From the NCBI GenBank assembly GCA_036346355.1, contig CM070569.1:87302753-87366752 (forward strand): a DNA stretch of 64,000 bases, read 5' to 3'. Under the pieces are notes generated by a model that saw only the letters and a list, made by a program, of their open reading frames with translations, was not told the origin of the DNA and did not search any database. Every line of letters begins with the position of its first letter. Position 1 is the first letter of the stretch. This DNA comes from Rhipidocladum racemiflorum. Taxonomy: Eukaryota > Streptophyta > Magnoliopsida > Poales > Poaceae. Positions 1-10,823 of this stretch are shown here, piece after piece. The position numbers were made by a program, and so were the translations under genes.

Positions 1-480
1 TCCCAGGCTTTGGCTGACTTCACGGCCGAGTGGACCGAATCCCAGACTCCCTGCACGGAAGAAGAGCCAGAATATTGGGTTATGCACTTCGACGGATCTC
101 TCATGCTTGGGGGAGCAGGGGCGGGAATCCTCCTTATCTCGCCTAAGGGCGACAGGTTGAAGTATGTCCTTCGGATTCATTTCCCAGCCTCAAACAATGC
201 CGCAGAGTACGAGGCCCTCATCCATGGGCTTCGTATCGCCACATCACTCGGAATCCGACGGCTGGCGGTTCGAGGCGACTCCCAGTTGGTGGTGAATCAA
301 GTACAGAAGGACTGGTCGTGCGTGGATCAGAACATGGCGGCATACCGCCAAAGAAGTCCGAGAATTGGAAGGCAAGTTTGATGCCTGGAGTCGTTCATGT
401 CCTCCGCCGCAATAATGAGGCAGCAGACGAGCCGGCTAAGATGGGAGCCACTCGGGCAGATGTCCCAAGTGATATCTTCG
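1..480 (+). pseudogene. archaeal-type RNase H (RVT_3) of the Tat pol polyprotein, frameshifted
   Basis: RNase H degrades the RNA of the RNA-DNA hybrid during reverse transcription. The frame is open from base 1 to 381 and continues in another frame from about 360. The acidic catalytic positions are visible: HFDGS (around 85), AAEYEAL (around 205), GDSQLV (around 280), and after the frameshift RRNNEAADEPA (around 405-440). This form is the additional RNase H that plant Tat elements carry beside the usual gypsy RNase H. The coding start lies upstream of the window. One indel near 340-360 separates the last catalytic block from the first three. Confidence 0.85.
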
Positions 481-599
481 TGACAGATCTTCACGAGCCA
501 ACCGTTACAAAACGGCAAAAGCCAAGCGAGGGTCCTGAACCGGGTCCCGCTCATCGATCCAGATCGACTACCTCGTACCTTGATTACCTCCTGAAGGAC

Positions 600-1691
600 A
601 AACTCCCGAAGCCACCACTCGCAGAGCGCGTCTCCCGACAAGCCAAATCCTACGTGGTGGTGGGCGACGAGCTCTTCCGGAAAAAGTGCCTCGGTGTCCT
701 CAGCGGTGCATTTCGGGACAAGCGGGAAGAGAGCTGCTCCAAGAAATCCATTCGGGATGTGTGGCCATCACGCGGCATCAAGCGCCTTGGTTGGGAAAGC
801 CTACCGGCTGTGGTTTCTTCGCCAACGGCGTAACGGACGCCAAGGAGATAGTTCGAACTGCGAGGGCTGCCAATTCTATGCAAGATGTAGACACACTTGC
901 CAAGACAGAGCTACAGACTATACCCATTTCTTGGCCTTTCGCAAACTGGGGCTCGACTTAGTGGGCCCGCTCAAGAAGGCTCAAGGCGGTTTCGCTTACC
1001 TCTTCGTGGCCATTGACAAGTTCACCAAGTGGATCGGCCAAGCCGATCGTCACTATCACTGCAGCTTAAGGCCAAGGAGTTCTTCCAGGATATTGTGGTC
1101 GATTCGAGTGCCCAACCGGATCATCACGGACAACGCCACCCAATACTGTAGTGAATAATTCCAAGAATGGTGCGAAGGCGTCCGGATCAAGATCTGCCGC
1201 CTCGGTGGCTCACCCACGGCAATGGGCAGGTTGAGCGAGCTAACGGTCTGGTCCTCCAAGGCCTCAAGGCCAGGATCTTCGACCGCCTCAAACCGTACGC
1301 TGCTCGATGGGTGAAGGAGCTACCGTCGGTACTCTGGGGACTCAGAACCACTCCCAGCCGAGCGACTGGCCAAACCCCCTTTTTCCTGGTCTATGGCGCA
1401 GAGGCGGTTCTGCCGACCGAGCTGGGATTCGAATCCCCGAGGGTTCGGAATTACAATGAAGCCGAGTCCGAGGGAAGCCGAGTGGTGGAGCTTGATCAAC
1501 TCGAGGAGGCTCGGAACGTTGCCGCCCTCCAGTCGGCTAAGTACCTCCAGGGACTTCGGCGCTACCACTCTCGCAACGTCAGAAGTAGAACCTTTTTAGA
1601 AGGAGATCTGGTCCTGAGGAGGAACCAGAAAAGCGAGCACAAGCTCTCTCCAATGTGGGAAGGTCCGTACATTGTGCAGAAGACAACCCGG
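600..1691 (+). pseudogene. integrase of the Tat pol polyprotein, frameshifted
   Basis: Integrase inserts the cDNA into the host genome. Visible in order are the HHCC zinc-finger region (CGHHAAS around 760 to CEGCQFYA around 865), the core start LDLVGPLKKAQGG (around 950-990), DKFTKWI, the second catalytic Asp in ITDNATQY (around 1125; the family usually has TDNGTQF), the catalytic Glu in NGQVERANG (around 1220), and the C-terminal part with GQTPFFLVYGAEAVLP and GPYIVQKT. Two or three small indels split it over three frames. A stop TAA at 1156-1158 follows TQYCSE. The last codons are displaced to 14315-14401 by the nested element. Confidence 0.87.
1687..1691. repeat. target site duplication CCCGG, left copy
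   Basis: CCCGG directly precedes the TG of the LTR at 1692 and is repeated directly after the terminal CA at 14310-14314. A 5-bp duplication is usual for gypsy integrases. Together with frame continuity across the site, it proves that 1692-14309 inserted into the Tat pol gene. Confidence 0.93.
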
Positions 1692-4600
1692 TGTCGGGAC
1701 CCCGAATTTGCAAATCCGGACCCTCTGTGTATTCCGCACTAGTCCAGGAACGCGCTAGTGCACACAGTCTTAACATCGGTAAATATCACAATCATACCAA
1801 TCGATACTATCAAAGTACTTTATTTAAATAACCAAACTGGTTACTTGACCTTATGGTCAAGTTACAAATGTATGCCTCGCAAGGCGAAACTTATTAAAAG
1901 AGAAATAATAGCAGCGGAAAATCAAATAAGGTAACATCGTGGCGCCATCCAAAGATACCACGACAGGCAATCGGCTCGCTTCCTAAGTAGACGGATCTTC
2001 TTGGAGTTCCTCCTCCAAAGTGGCGTAATCTCCTCTTCAACCGATATTGTGTTGAGGCAAGGGTGAGTACTTGGTACTCAAAGAAGTCATGCATGTAATG
2101 CAAGCTAATATACTATATGCATGGCTTGGTACAAAGGAATAGCTTAAGGTATATTTGCAGTAAACAGCATTTGACAAGTATCATAAATAGATTCGAAAGC
2201 AGTAGAAACAAGTAAAGCATAAATAACTTTTCAAGAAGTTTAAATAACATTTTCCCCATCCTAAACCACATTTCCATCATCTTCATTACTAAACCAAACC
2301 AACTTTCAAACCAAAGTTATTTTTGAGAAAATCTAACCCTTGACTGTAATTCCCGAGCGATGTCCAATACCGCGGACACGGCTATTCGAATAGATTCTAA
2401 ACTCTGCAGAGGTTATGCACTTTACCCACAAGATACAGTCAAACACCACAAAGGCGAAGTTCCGTAATAAAGCCTTTCTAAGCCTCAAACAACACAGTGG
2501 TCCTCTCCGGTTCGTGCTCTACACCATCCCTTCCCTTAGCCAAGGCGAAGTATGGGACCAACACACCGTTAGATGGGTATCGGCCCACGACCACGATACG
2601 CTCCCCCGTACAATCACACAAACGGTGTAATTGACACCCTGAGGCTCCACAAGTGAGTCCTTAGCGACTTAGTCAACTAGGGCCGTCCCATTCCAGCCAT
2701 GTGGTTGCAAGTATGACCCAGTTCAAAGGCTTGCAAGGTTAAGTCCTTAGAGTGACCAGGGCAAGACTACCCAAGAACCAAATCAACACTCCCAATGCCA
2801 CAACTGCCCACTGATTACTCTTGCCACATGCCCCGGCCGAAATCGCTTATCAAACCCCAGTTGATTACCATGCACCACGTGCCATCAACATCACATGATA
2901 CCTTTCCAAAACAGGTTCAATATATCATTAAGTCAATATTAACATTTGATTGTCCAAAATCATGTTATGAGCACGTAGCAGGCCTAAGCAGTATACTACA
3001 ACGGTCTAAACCCATGTTGGCAATTTAATAATGTCCAACTAGTAATCCACAACTAGGGTGACAAGGGTCATGGCACATACTTAAATAATCAAGGTGTCAT
3101 ACAGCAAATTGGTATTTATCTAACCCCCATGTTTAAACAAAGTATCTTTCTAATTGATCTTAGCATGCAATAGTTTAAATCAAAATAGATTTCGAAATAG
3201 GATCAACATGGTCAAAGCACAACTTGCCTTCAAAAAGTACTTGCTCTGGGTCTTGAGTTGGATCCTGAGTCAATACTTCTCCTTCGAATCCTTCCGGCAC
3301 TTCAACGTCTACTCGTAAAGCGTGCAAATAGCAAATACACAAATAAACACTAGGCAAAAACATCCCAAAACTCCAAATAAAATCCATAAATAGAGAGAAC
3401 ATAATTTTCTGGATTTTTAGGAACTGGAATCGTTCAAATCGGAGTTAAAATGCAAAAGTTATGATTTATTAAAGTTTAAATAATCAATTAAATAATATTA
3501 CAGAGAAAAACTTTAGTCTAAAAATTAAATAAAATTCATATTTAGGTAGATCTCAATTTTATACAAATTTAGAAATTTGAATCACTCAAATCGGAGTTGA
3601 AACGCAAAAGTTATAAGCGTTTGAAGTTTGAAACAAAATCTGAAATCATTATTCGAATTAATAAATCATTTTCTTTTTCGAAATTAATTATTGCGTCATC
3701 ATGGACACGTGTCGGCTCGATTGGCTGGCTGACGTCAAGCTCATGGGCTCGGCTCACGGCGGCGGTTCGGTCCACGGTGGACCGGCCCACGGCTTCGGGT
3801 GGTCGACATGTGGGACCACTCGGGTGACGTCATCGGCGACGTCGGCGGGGCTCACCACGGTCTTTGGCATGGGTCCCACCGATGACGCCATGGGTGACGC
3901 CACGGTGCATCGGCCGACACGCGTGCGTGTCGCTGACCACGACGCCGCGCGCGTGGCGCGACAGCTCGGCTTCTGGACGCGTGGCACAATCGTGGCCGTT
4001 GGTTTGAAATCCGACTACCGATTGAGTTTGGCCTCATGTGCTTGGGGCGCGCGTGGATCGATCGTGGGCCGTTGGATCTTGATCCAACGGTCCGCATCCA
4101 ATCTATCCTGGTGCGCTTCTTGATACGCTGGCGCAACCTAAGCCGTTGGATCTAGATCCAACGGTTGGGATTAGATCTAGGATTTTCAACGGGAAACTCA
4201 CCGAGGTGACGTGGGCACGATCTGGGCCTTTGGATCTTGATCGGACGGTTGGTGGAGCTCGGGTCGGCGATGGCTTCACGGCGGAGTTGCGGTGCCGCTG
4301 GCTGAGGCAGCGACCACCCAAACGGCGGTTGGGGCGTGCTCGGTGAGATGGATGGTGTCTTGGTGCGCCTGGCTTCGGGTTTCAATCTGGGGTCAATGGC
4401 GGCGGAGGCTCGGCGGACGGCGCGAGGCGAGGCAAGGACTGCGTGGCGGCGCTTCACGCAACTACGGCGAGCGATTCCGCGAACCTACGGCGGCTAGAGC
4501 TCGGCGGGTTAGGGCAAGAAGTGCGCGGGTCACGGCGTCCTCGGGTGCGATCCGGCATTAAATAGCCCCGGATGCGTGCTCGGCGAGCCCTAGTTTGCCA

Positions 4601-5169
4601 TTCTGGCCAGATTTCGGCGGAGTCCGGCTTCGACTCAGCGGAAGACGGCACGAGAACCGCCCACGTGTCCAGATCAGCGGCCCCCGATCGGACCGGCGCG
4701 AACGGGTTCGGCTCTGACACGGCCAACCTGCAGGCGGATCTCACCGTTGGATCTTGATCCAACGGTTGGGATTGATTAGGTTTAGGAGTGGGTTCTACGA
4801 GTCACGTGGCTCTGGTCGGACTCGAACTCGAGTCCGACTCGGGCTCTCGGATGAACAAGATTTGACCCGAGTTGATTTTCCAGCGATTTAATATTTAAAA
4901 TAATTCCCGTAATTCATTTAATTCATTAAAAATAGCAAATGACTCAAAAATTCGTAAAAATTCGAAAATATTTTGGAACATTTTGGACTCAAATAAAATA
5001 TTTCCAACAAAATTTTATTTGCAAAATTAAATTCTTTAATTATTTCAAAATGGAATAAATTCAAATAAATTCCAAATAAATCCAAATAAATTCCGAGAAA
5101 ATTCCAAAAATTCACCAAAGTGCCAAACCACACATGAATTTAAGGAAAGCAAAATTTTGGGGTGTTACA
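1692..5169 (-). repeat. 3' LTR of the nested chromovirus (left copy)
   Basis: It is bounded by TGTCGGGACC at 1692 and GGTGTTACA ending at 5169. It matches the right copy at 10824-14309 along its whole length, but with clusters of small indels in the GC-rich part (about 3700-4800). It contains three perfect palindromes of the form CCGTTGGATC-2 nt-GATCCAACGG. A TATA-like CTATTTAAT (minus strand, around 4557-4567) could belong to the LTR promoter. ORFs inside it are short and are not genes. Confidence 0.93.
4069..4765. repeat. three 22-bp perfect palindromes inside the chromovirus LTR
   Basis: Palindromes CCGTTGGATC-(TT or TA)-GATCCAACGG lie at 4069-4090, 4143-4164 and 4744-4765. Counterparts in the other LTR are at 13211-13232, 13288-13309 and 13882-13903; the last has one substitution, in its left arm. 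A degenerate relative lies around 4225-4250. They lie on either side of the GC-rich block with the TATA-like box. They may be binding sites in the LTR promoter or only a family sequence; the function is unknown. Confidence 0.75.
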
Positions 5170-5180
5170 AACCTCCCTTA
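5170..5180 (-). promoter_or_regulatory. polypurine tract of the nested chromovirus
   Basis: Read on the minus strand, the purine-rich TAAGGGAGGTT abuts the 3' LTR start. This is where the plus-strand DNA primer for reverse transcription should lie. The related B1 and B2 elements have a longer purine run at the same place (20347 and 24178). Confidence 0.6.
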
Positions 5181-5210
5181 ATAGAATCTCGCCCCGAGAT
5201 TCAGGGCTTA

Positions 5211-5435
5211 CTAAAGGAATAGGTTTGGAAACTCTTTCCTCAAATCCTCTTCACACTCCCAAGTCGCTTCGCTTTCTTCATGGTTGCTCCTTCGAACTCT
5301 ACAAAAGCGGGTTGACTTATTTCCGGTCTCTCGATCCATTGTGTCTAGAATCCTCACGGGATGCTCCTTATAAGTCAAATCCTCTTGCAACTCAATTGAC
5401 TCTAGCGGTGTCTGCTCCTCAGAACTCGGAGACAC
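5211..5435 (-). pseudogene. chromodomain at the end of the chromovirus integrase
   Basis: The 74-residue open frame contains EDLTYKEHPVRILD, RRSNHEESEATWECEEDL and the ending RKEFPNLFL. This is the chromo-domain pattern at the C terminus of chromovirus integrases, thought to steer insertion towards particular chromatin. The aromatic and acidic positions agree with the B1 and B2 copies (20358-20624, 24190-24450). It is separated from the integrase frame at 5440 by a small indel. Confidence 0.85.
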
Positions 5436-5439
5436 TTCT

Positions 5440-6330
5440 TTAGGTAGGACACATGGAATACATCATGCACTCCTCGCCAACGATCGTGGCAACTCCGGTG
5501 TAAGCAACTTCGCCTCTGCGACTCAAAATCTTAAATGGTCCAACATAACGGGTGCGAAGTTTCCCTTTGGCATGGAACCTCTTAACTCCCGAGAGGCGTA
5601 ACTCGAGGTAAACAAAGTCTTCCGGTTCAAAACTCAAATCTCGGCGACGATTGTCGGCATAACTCTTCTGTCGAGATTGGGCTATCTTCAACCTTTCCCT
5701 AATCATAGCGACCGTTTCTTCAGCCTCTTGAAGAATATCAGGCCCAAAGACACGGCGCTTGGCCTCATTCCAATTCAATGGCGTCCGACAGGTCGACCAT
5801 ACAAAGGCCTCAAAAGGTGACATCAGAACTAGCCTGATAACTATTGTTGTAATCGAACTCGGCATACGGCAAACTCTTATCCCAAGAGGTAGCATAAGCC
5901 AATGCACAAGCTCTTAACATATCCTCCAGATCGATTGACTCTTTCGGCCTGGCTCCATCCGTCTGCGTGGATGATAAGTCAGATCTTGAAGTTCAAACGG
6001 GTTTCCATGGCTTCATGCAACTTATTCCGTAACCTTGAGGTAAATTGGGTACCTCTGTCTGATACAATCCTCTTTGGCACTCCGTGCAAACAGACAATCT
6101 GATCATGTATAATTACGCTAATTTATCTCCCGAGTAAGTGGTCTTCACGGGATAAAATGGGCTACTTTAGTCAAGCGATCCACTATAACCCATATGGAGT
6201 CATAACCTCCTTGAGTCTTCGGCAAACCGGTAATGAAATCCATTCCGATTTCCTCCCACTTCCACTCGTATTTTCAGCGGTTGTAGCAATCCTGGGTCTC
6301 GATGCATTGCCTTGACTCTCTGGCATACAT
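5440..6330 (-). pseudogene. chromovirus integrase core and C-terminal part, frameshifted
   Basis: On the minus strand, SDRGTQFTSRF is readable around 6050-6085. The C-terminal part is at 5440-5830: MSPFEAF, AEETVAMIRERLKIAQSRQKSYADNRRRDLSFEPEDFVYL, RYVGPFKILSRRGEVAY. The region that should carry the catalytic Glu (around 5905-5960) is scrambled by indels, and the core start after 6250 is in another frame. The protein is inactive as it stands. Confidence 0.8.
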
Positions 6331-7294
6331 CGCACAATGCAACATGCTCGGCAACTTCACGTTTCATACTCGGCCACCAGAATCTCTCCTTCAGATCCTG
6401 ATACATCTTGGCGCTTCCAGGATGAATTGAGTACTTAGAGTCATGGGCTTCTTCCAAAATCAGTTGCTTTAACTCCTTTTTGTTAGGCACACAAATGCGA
6501 TCCTTCATCCACAACGTGCCTTGCTCATCCAACTTGAAATCCTCTGCCTTGCCTTCCTCCTTGATGGACTTAATCCTGCGGATCTTGTCATCATCCTTCT
6601 GTCCTTCTCGGATCCGCTCCTCCAGGGTAGGCTTTACTTCTAATGCGGCCAAGAATCCGCTAGGTACAACCTCAATCTTCATCTTTTGAAAATCCTCACA
6701 TAACTCATCCTGACTTGTGGCTAGCAACGCACTCACGGTATGGCTTTTCCGGCTCAAGGCATCGGCTACTACGTTGGCCTTCCCGGGATGGTAATGGATT
6801 CCAACATTATAGTCCTTGATCAACTCTAGCCATCTCCTCTGCCTCATATTCAGATCCGACTGGGTGAATATGTACTTAAGGCTCTTATGATCCGTATACA
6901 CTTCACATCTGTTTCCAATCAGATAGTGACGCCATATCTTCAAAGCATGCACTACGGCAGCTAACTCTAAGTCATGTGTCGGATAATTTTCCTCATGCGG
7001 CCTCAACTGCCTTGATGCATAAGCGGCGACCTTTCCATCCTCGCGACAAGACACATCCAAGTCCTTGGCGCGATGCGTCACAATAAATATCGAAGCTTTG
7101 AGCAACGTCCAGAGAACTAACACCGCCGATGTCAATCGCTTCTTCACTCTCAAATCCTTTCTCACATTCTCAAGGCCCATGCAAACTTCTTTTCCTTCTT
7201 CAGCTTGCGTAAGAGGTTTCGCAATTATCGAAAAGCCTTCGATGAAACGGCGGTAGTATCCTGCCATTCCAAGGAAACTCCGAATGCTGGTCAC
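6200..7294 (-). pseudogene. chromovirus reverse transcriptase end, RNase H and integrase zinc finger
   Basis: This 364-residue frame is the longest intact piece of the element. It starts with [20 protein letters not shown], the end of reverse transcriptase. RNase H follows with its acidic residues in [18 protein letters not shown] and NVVADALSR. The integrase zinc finger comes last ([10 protein letters not shown] ... CDVCQRVK). An upstream indel separates it from the RT palm. After [19 protein letters not shown] the frame drifts and ends at a stop near 6200. Confidence 0.87.
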
Positions 7295-7299
7295 GATCT

Positions 7300-7990
7300 T
7301 GGTGCTCCCAATGTAACACCGCTTCTACTTTGCTTGGATCTATGGCGACTCCTTCTGCGGTCATTACATGTCCAAGAAACTCCACATTGTCCTTCCAAAA
7401 ATCACACTTGCTGAACTTGGCGAACAGTTGCTGTTCCTCACTTTTCCAAAACTCGCCTTAAGTGTTCGGCATGTTCATCCTCTGTCTTGGAGTAGATTAC
7501 GATATCGTCTATGAACACGACGACAAACTTGTCCAAATATTCCATGAACACCTTATTCATCATGTTCATGAAATAAGCTGGCGCATTCGTCAGCCCAAAG
7601 GACATAATCAGAACTCGTAATGTCCATATCTTGACGAGAATGCGATCTTGAATATCTTCTCGATCGGATCTTCAATCGATGGTATCCCGATCTCGTATCA
7701 ATCTTGGAGAAAACTCCGGCTCCTCTTAATCGATCAAACAAATCATCAATCCTGGGTAGCGGATACTTATTCTTCACGGTGACTTCATTGAGTGCACGGT
7801 AGTCAATGCACATCCCGAAACTCCCGCCCTTCTTCTTGACAAACAAAACTGGTGCTCCCCACGGCGACGAACTCGGCCTCGATAAATCCTTTCTCCATTA
7901 ACTCTTCTAGCTGTTTCTTCATCTCTACCAACTCCTCATTAGACATCCGATAGGGTCTCTTTGCTATCGGTCTTTGTACCCGGTACAAGC
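7300..7990 (-). pseudogene. chromovirus reverse transcriptase fingers and palm, in several frames
   Basis: Minus-strand pieces are [26 protein letters not shown] (around 7900-7960), [37 protein letters not shown] (7730-7846), the catalytic FIDDIV block (around 7500-7520) and [23 protein letters not shown] (around 7310-7385). These are the RVT_1 blocks in the right order. At least three small indels break the frame, so no functional polymerase is encoded here. Confidence 0.85.
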
Positions 7991-8059
7991 TCTATCACAA
8001 ACTCTATGTCCCTGTCGCGGCATACCTGTAGATCTTCGGGGAAAACATCGGGTACTCAT

Positions 8060-8480
8060 TCACTCTGGGACATCCTCTATGCCGATTGCCTTGGTACTGT
8101 TAACCATCAATCTGTCCATCTCTAACTGAGTGGCTTGAAATTCCACTTTCTTCCCACACGGGCTCTCAACTGAGATAGTCCTTCGTCCACAATCCAATAC
8201 GGCCTTGTGCTTGGATAACCAATCCATTCCCAATATGACGTCTAAGGTCTGGGTCTCCAAAACTATAAGGTTCGCTAGGAACTCTATTCCATCTATTAGT
8301 ATTCTCACCCCGGAACATCCTACTTTCGCTCGGAGTTCTAACCAGGGGTTTGAACTAAAAGCATGCACTTAAGCCTTGCAATCCTCAAATCATTTCTAGT
8401 AGCAAAGCCTTGCGAAACAAACGAATGCGAAGCTCGAGTCAAACAAAATCATTGCAGTGCATCGAGTTAACAAGTAACTT
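8060..8480 (-). pseudogene. chromovirus aspartic protease, active site shifted out of frame
   Basis: The minus strand carries VLETQTLDVILGMDWLSKHKAVLDC (8160-8270), the typical C-terminal half of a gypsy retropepsin. The active-site region around 8440 reads LFDSS and then leaves the family pattern. Loss of two G bases just after GACTCG explains this, because the next frame continues as the expected active-site flank. The protease releases gag and pol products; this copy cannot. Confidence 0.78.
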
Positions 8481-9645
8481 ACCCAAGATCGACGTCCAGT
8501 AGCATTCTGCAGTGCATCTGCGGTGACATGGTTGACTCGGCCTCTCACCACGGCCTGGGTGTGGCTCCTGTGTCTTTGGCGTCCTAGCTGGGTGGTTCCT
8601 AGGTTGAAGCGAATCGGGTCACTCCTGCTGTCTTCTTGGGACAAGCTGTTGGCAAAGTGTCTGGCTCGTTGCGATTGTAGCAAGCGTCTCATTGTTCCTT
8701 CTTGACGCCTAGAGTAGCGTTTCTAGCGGGGCTGGGGTTTGGTAGTTTTGATTGACAGTCTTGGTGCTTGGGGATGGTGTCCTTGTTGCATTCTCGTGGT
8801 TGGAATCTGAAGAATTGATTTGGTGCAACTCTCAGCGCCGCTATGCGTTCCAAGGCGTGATCCTTCTTTGTTGCATCCTGCGCTTCTGTTCTCATCCAGT
8901 TCCTTGCGCTTGTCCTCAAGAATAAGCGCCTTATTCACCAACTCTTGGAAATCTGGAAAGGTGTGGGTGATCAACCCTACTTGCAATCCCGAGTTAAGAC
9001 CCTTCATAAAACGAGGTATGCCTGGATTTATCTGCCGCTACATCCTCAGTGCGTAGCGTGCTAGCTGTGTGAACTTGTTCGGGTAGTCGACCCGGTGATT
9101 ACCTTGCTTGATGCTCTGAACTCCTCCTTCTTAAGGTCCATGATTCCTTCAGCACGTGATACCGTCGGAAGGCGGTGTGAACTCTTCCCAAGTGATATCT
9201 TGAGGGTTCTCTGCGTGGCACGAAATTCTCCCACCATTCGGCAATGTTCCTTCCAAGCGATGAGAAGCGTAGAGTACCTTCTCATTTCCTATGCATTGAG
9301 CTATGTGTAGCTTCCTCTCGATTGATCTTAACCAATCATCGGCCTCCAATGGATTGGCATTCCCGAGAGAAAGTGGGTGGGTGAGTCCTCATGAACTCGA
9401 TAGTCTTGTATTCTGGCGTGGCCCTGATTAACTTGATTAGCAAAGTGGCCTGAGCAAAGGACGTGCTGCATTTGTTGCATCATAGCATGCATCAACCGAG
9501 TCTGAGTAGCAAGAAAGGCTCCAAAATTCTGCATATCAATCAAGGCGGTCTTTGGTGCTCCATCATTGGGGTTTTCTGTTGGCGAGATCCACTCCCATTG
9601 CTTCCAAAGTTCCCACGGTGTTCACCATCTGTCGATTTGCTCTAG
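8480..9645 (-). pseudogene. chromovirus gag, frameshifted
   Basis: Minus-strand pieces of a Retrotrans_gag capsid are EADDWLRSIERKLHIAQCIGNEKVLYASHRLEG (9250-9349), followed by LKKEEFRA around 9120-9140 and HTFPDFQELVNKALILEDKRKELDE (8870-8960). The downstream basic tail ends in GRVNHVTADALQNATG (around 8500-8540). The N-terminal Met/Gln-rich part is at 9328-9543. Gag forms the particle that packages the RNA. At least four small indels divide it. Confidence 0.8.
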
Positions 9646-9901
9646 GTTTAGAGATGAGGGGAAACAAGAATAGACAAGTAATATGGAACTTTATGGGCGA
9701 AAGGTGTAACCTTAAGGTCCAACTTTATTATTAATAACTTGGTATGGTTGCTTACAATGCCTAAGGGCCTTGCAACACATACTGCACACTCAAAGAAACA
9801 AAGCAAATCCAAATCGAACTAACTCGAGTCTAACGCCTAAAGGGTGACTCTTTATTCGTGACTCGACTCTCGGCGAAGGAGTCTCACTATAGAACCTATG
9901 C

Positions 9902-10607
9902 TCACTCATCGAAAACCTCCACGGCACGGAGTGCGGGTCTTTGCGGCATAGGCGCCGAAACGATCGCCATGTCCAGCAATCGTGTCCTCTGTGGTGGTCG
10001 AAGAAGCGATGTCCTCATCGAGATCGACTCCTGCAGGTCGGGCTCGTGTAGCTCAATCTTGGCTCGGTCCGGTCCGTACAAAGTCATCTCCAACTCGTCA
10101 ATCCTTCGTAGAAGGTGTGCCACATACTCTTGAGCTTCCCGCCATCTGTTCTTCTCTGCCGTGATCTCCTTGCGGGCCTTCGTAGCTCCTTGCTTGTATT
10201 ATCTAGTACATCCTCCTGGCGACAATAAATCGTGCCAAGCGTGGTAACCGTGGCATCCTCATCCTGAATCTCCTTCGGTCAAGAAGGTTATCGCTGCGGA
10301 TGGTAGCGAACACCGTATTCTCCAATTCTCTGGCGTAGATACGGGTAATGTGCCGCATTGCTCGTCGTGATACTTCTTGGATACCCATCTGCATTGTAGA
10401 TCTCTGGCGGTCAGTTGTATCGAGCGATTGCCTGGCCCTTTTTCCTAGCAGTACCTCAATCTTCACGTCACAAGCCTTGATCAATCCCGCTTGCACGATC
10501 ACTTCCACTTGGTATTGCGGCTTCTCAAAATCTCCGAGTCTAGCATATGCCAAAGTTCCGCGGCGTGACCAACTCCCGAGATCAACGTAGTTGAACTCTT
10601 CCTCCAT
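9902..10607 (-). pseudogene. extra ORF upstream of chromovirus gag, function unknown
   Basis: A 134-residue frame at 10203-10607 starts MEEEFNYVDLGSWSRRG and contains an Arg-rich middle. A further 73 residues follow in another frame at 9902-10123 (HLLRRIDELEMTLYGPDRAKIELHEPDLQE), rich in charged residues and possibly helical. The ORF lies between the primer binding site and gag, in the sense direction of the element. It shows no gag, pol or env motif that I recognise. Extra ORFs near gag are known in some plant gypsy lineages; whether this one belongs to a described group cannot be told here. Confidence 0.55.
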
Positions 10608-10806
10608 CTGTCACAAGAGTGCTTTTCGTAAGAACTCGAATTTTTAAATTGTGACAAGGTAAGGGAAAATTTCAGCAAGAGACAAGAAAAGAGAGAAGGG
10701 GATAAGTCGAGATGTCATTTCTTGTCTTCACAAATTTTTAGATTTAGAAAATAGGTTTTATCCTCACTACGACCATTCTAGCTAGGGTTGAGCCTACAAT
10801 CAAGTA

Positions 10807-10819
10807 TGGCTCGATACCA
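10807..10819 (-). promoter_or_regulatory. primer binding site of the nested chromovirus (initiator Met tRNA type)
   Basis: On the minus strand TGGTATCGAGCCA lies 4 bases inside the 5' LTR. The usual initiator-Met site is TGGTATCAGAGCC, so one A is missing. The position and the rest of the match support the assignment. Confidence 0.8.
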
Positions 10820-10823
10820 CCTC

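Larger units (their letters stand above)
1..1691 (+). mobile_element. Tat-lineage Ty3/gypsy retrotransposon, 5' segment (pol part)
   Basis: This is the left part of a gypsy element whose 5' LTR, gag and reverse transcriptase lie outside the window. It holds an archaeal-type (RVT_3) RNase H followed by an integrase, an order typical of the Tat lineage. At 1691 the reading frame is cut by a second element (1692-14309), and it resumes in frame after the duplicated CCCGG at 14310-14314. Small indels break the frame near 380, 700-900 and 1160, so the copy is inactive. The lineage call rests on the extra RNase H together with the antisense gene and tandem repeats in the 3' segment. Confidence 0.88.

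Noticed and set aside
3175..3402. 75-residue frame identical to the one at 12305-12532
   Set aside because: Its conservation comes from the recent LTR duplication, not from selection on a protein.
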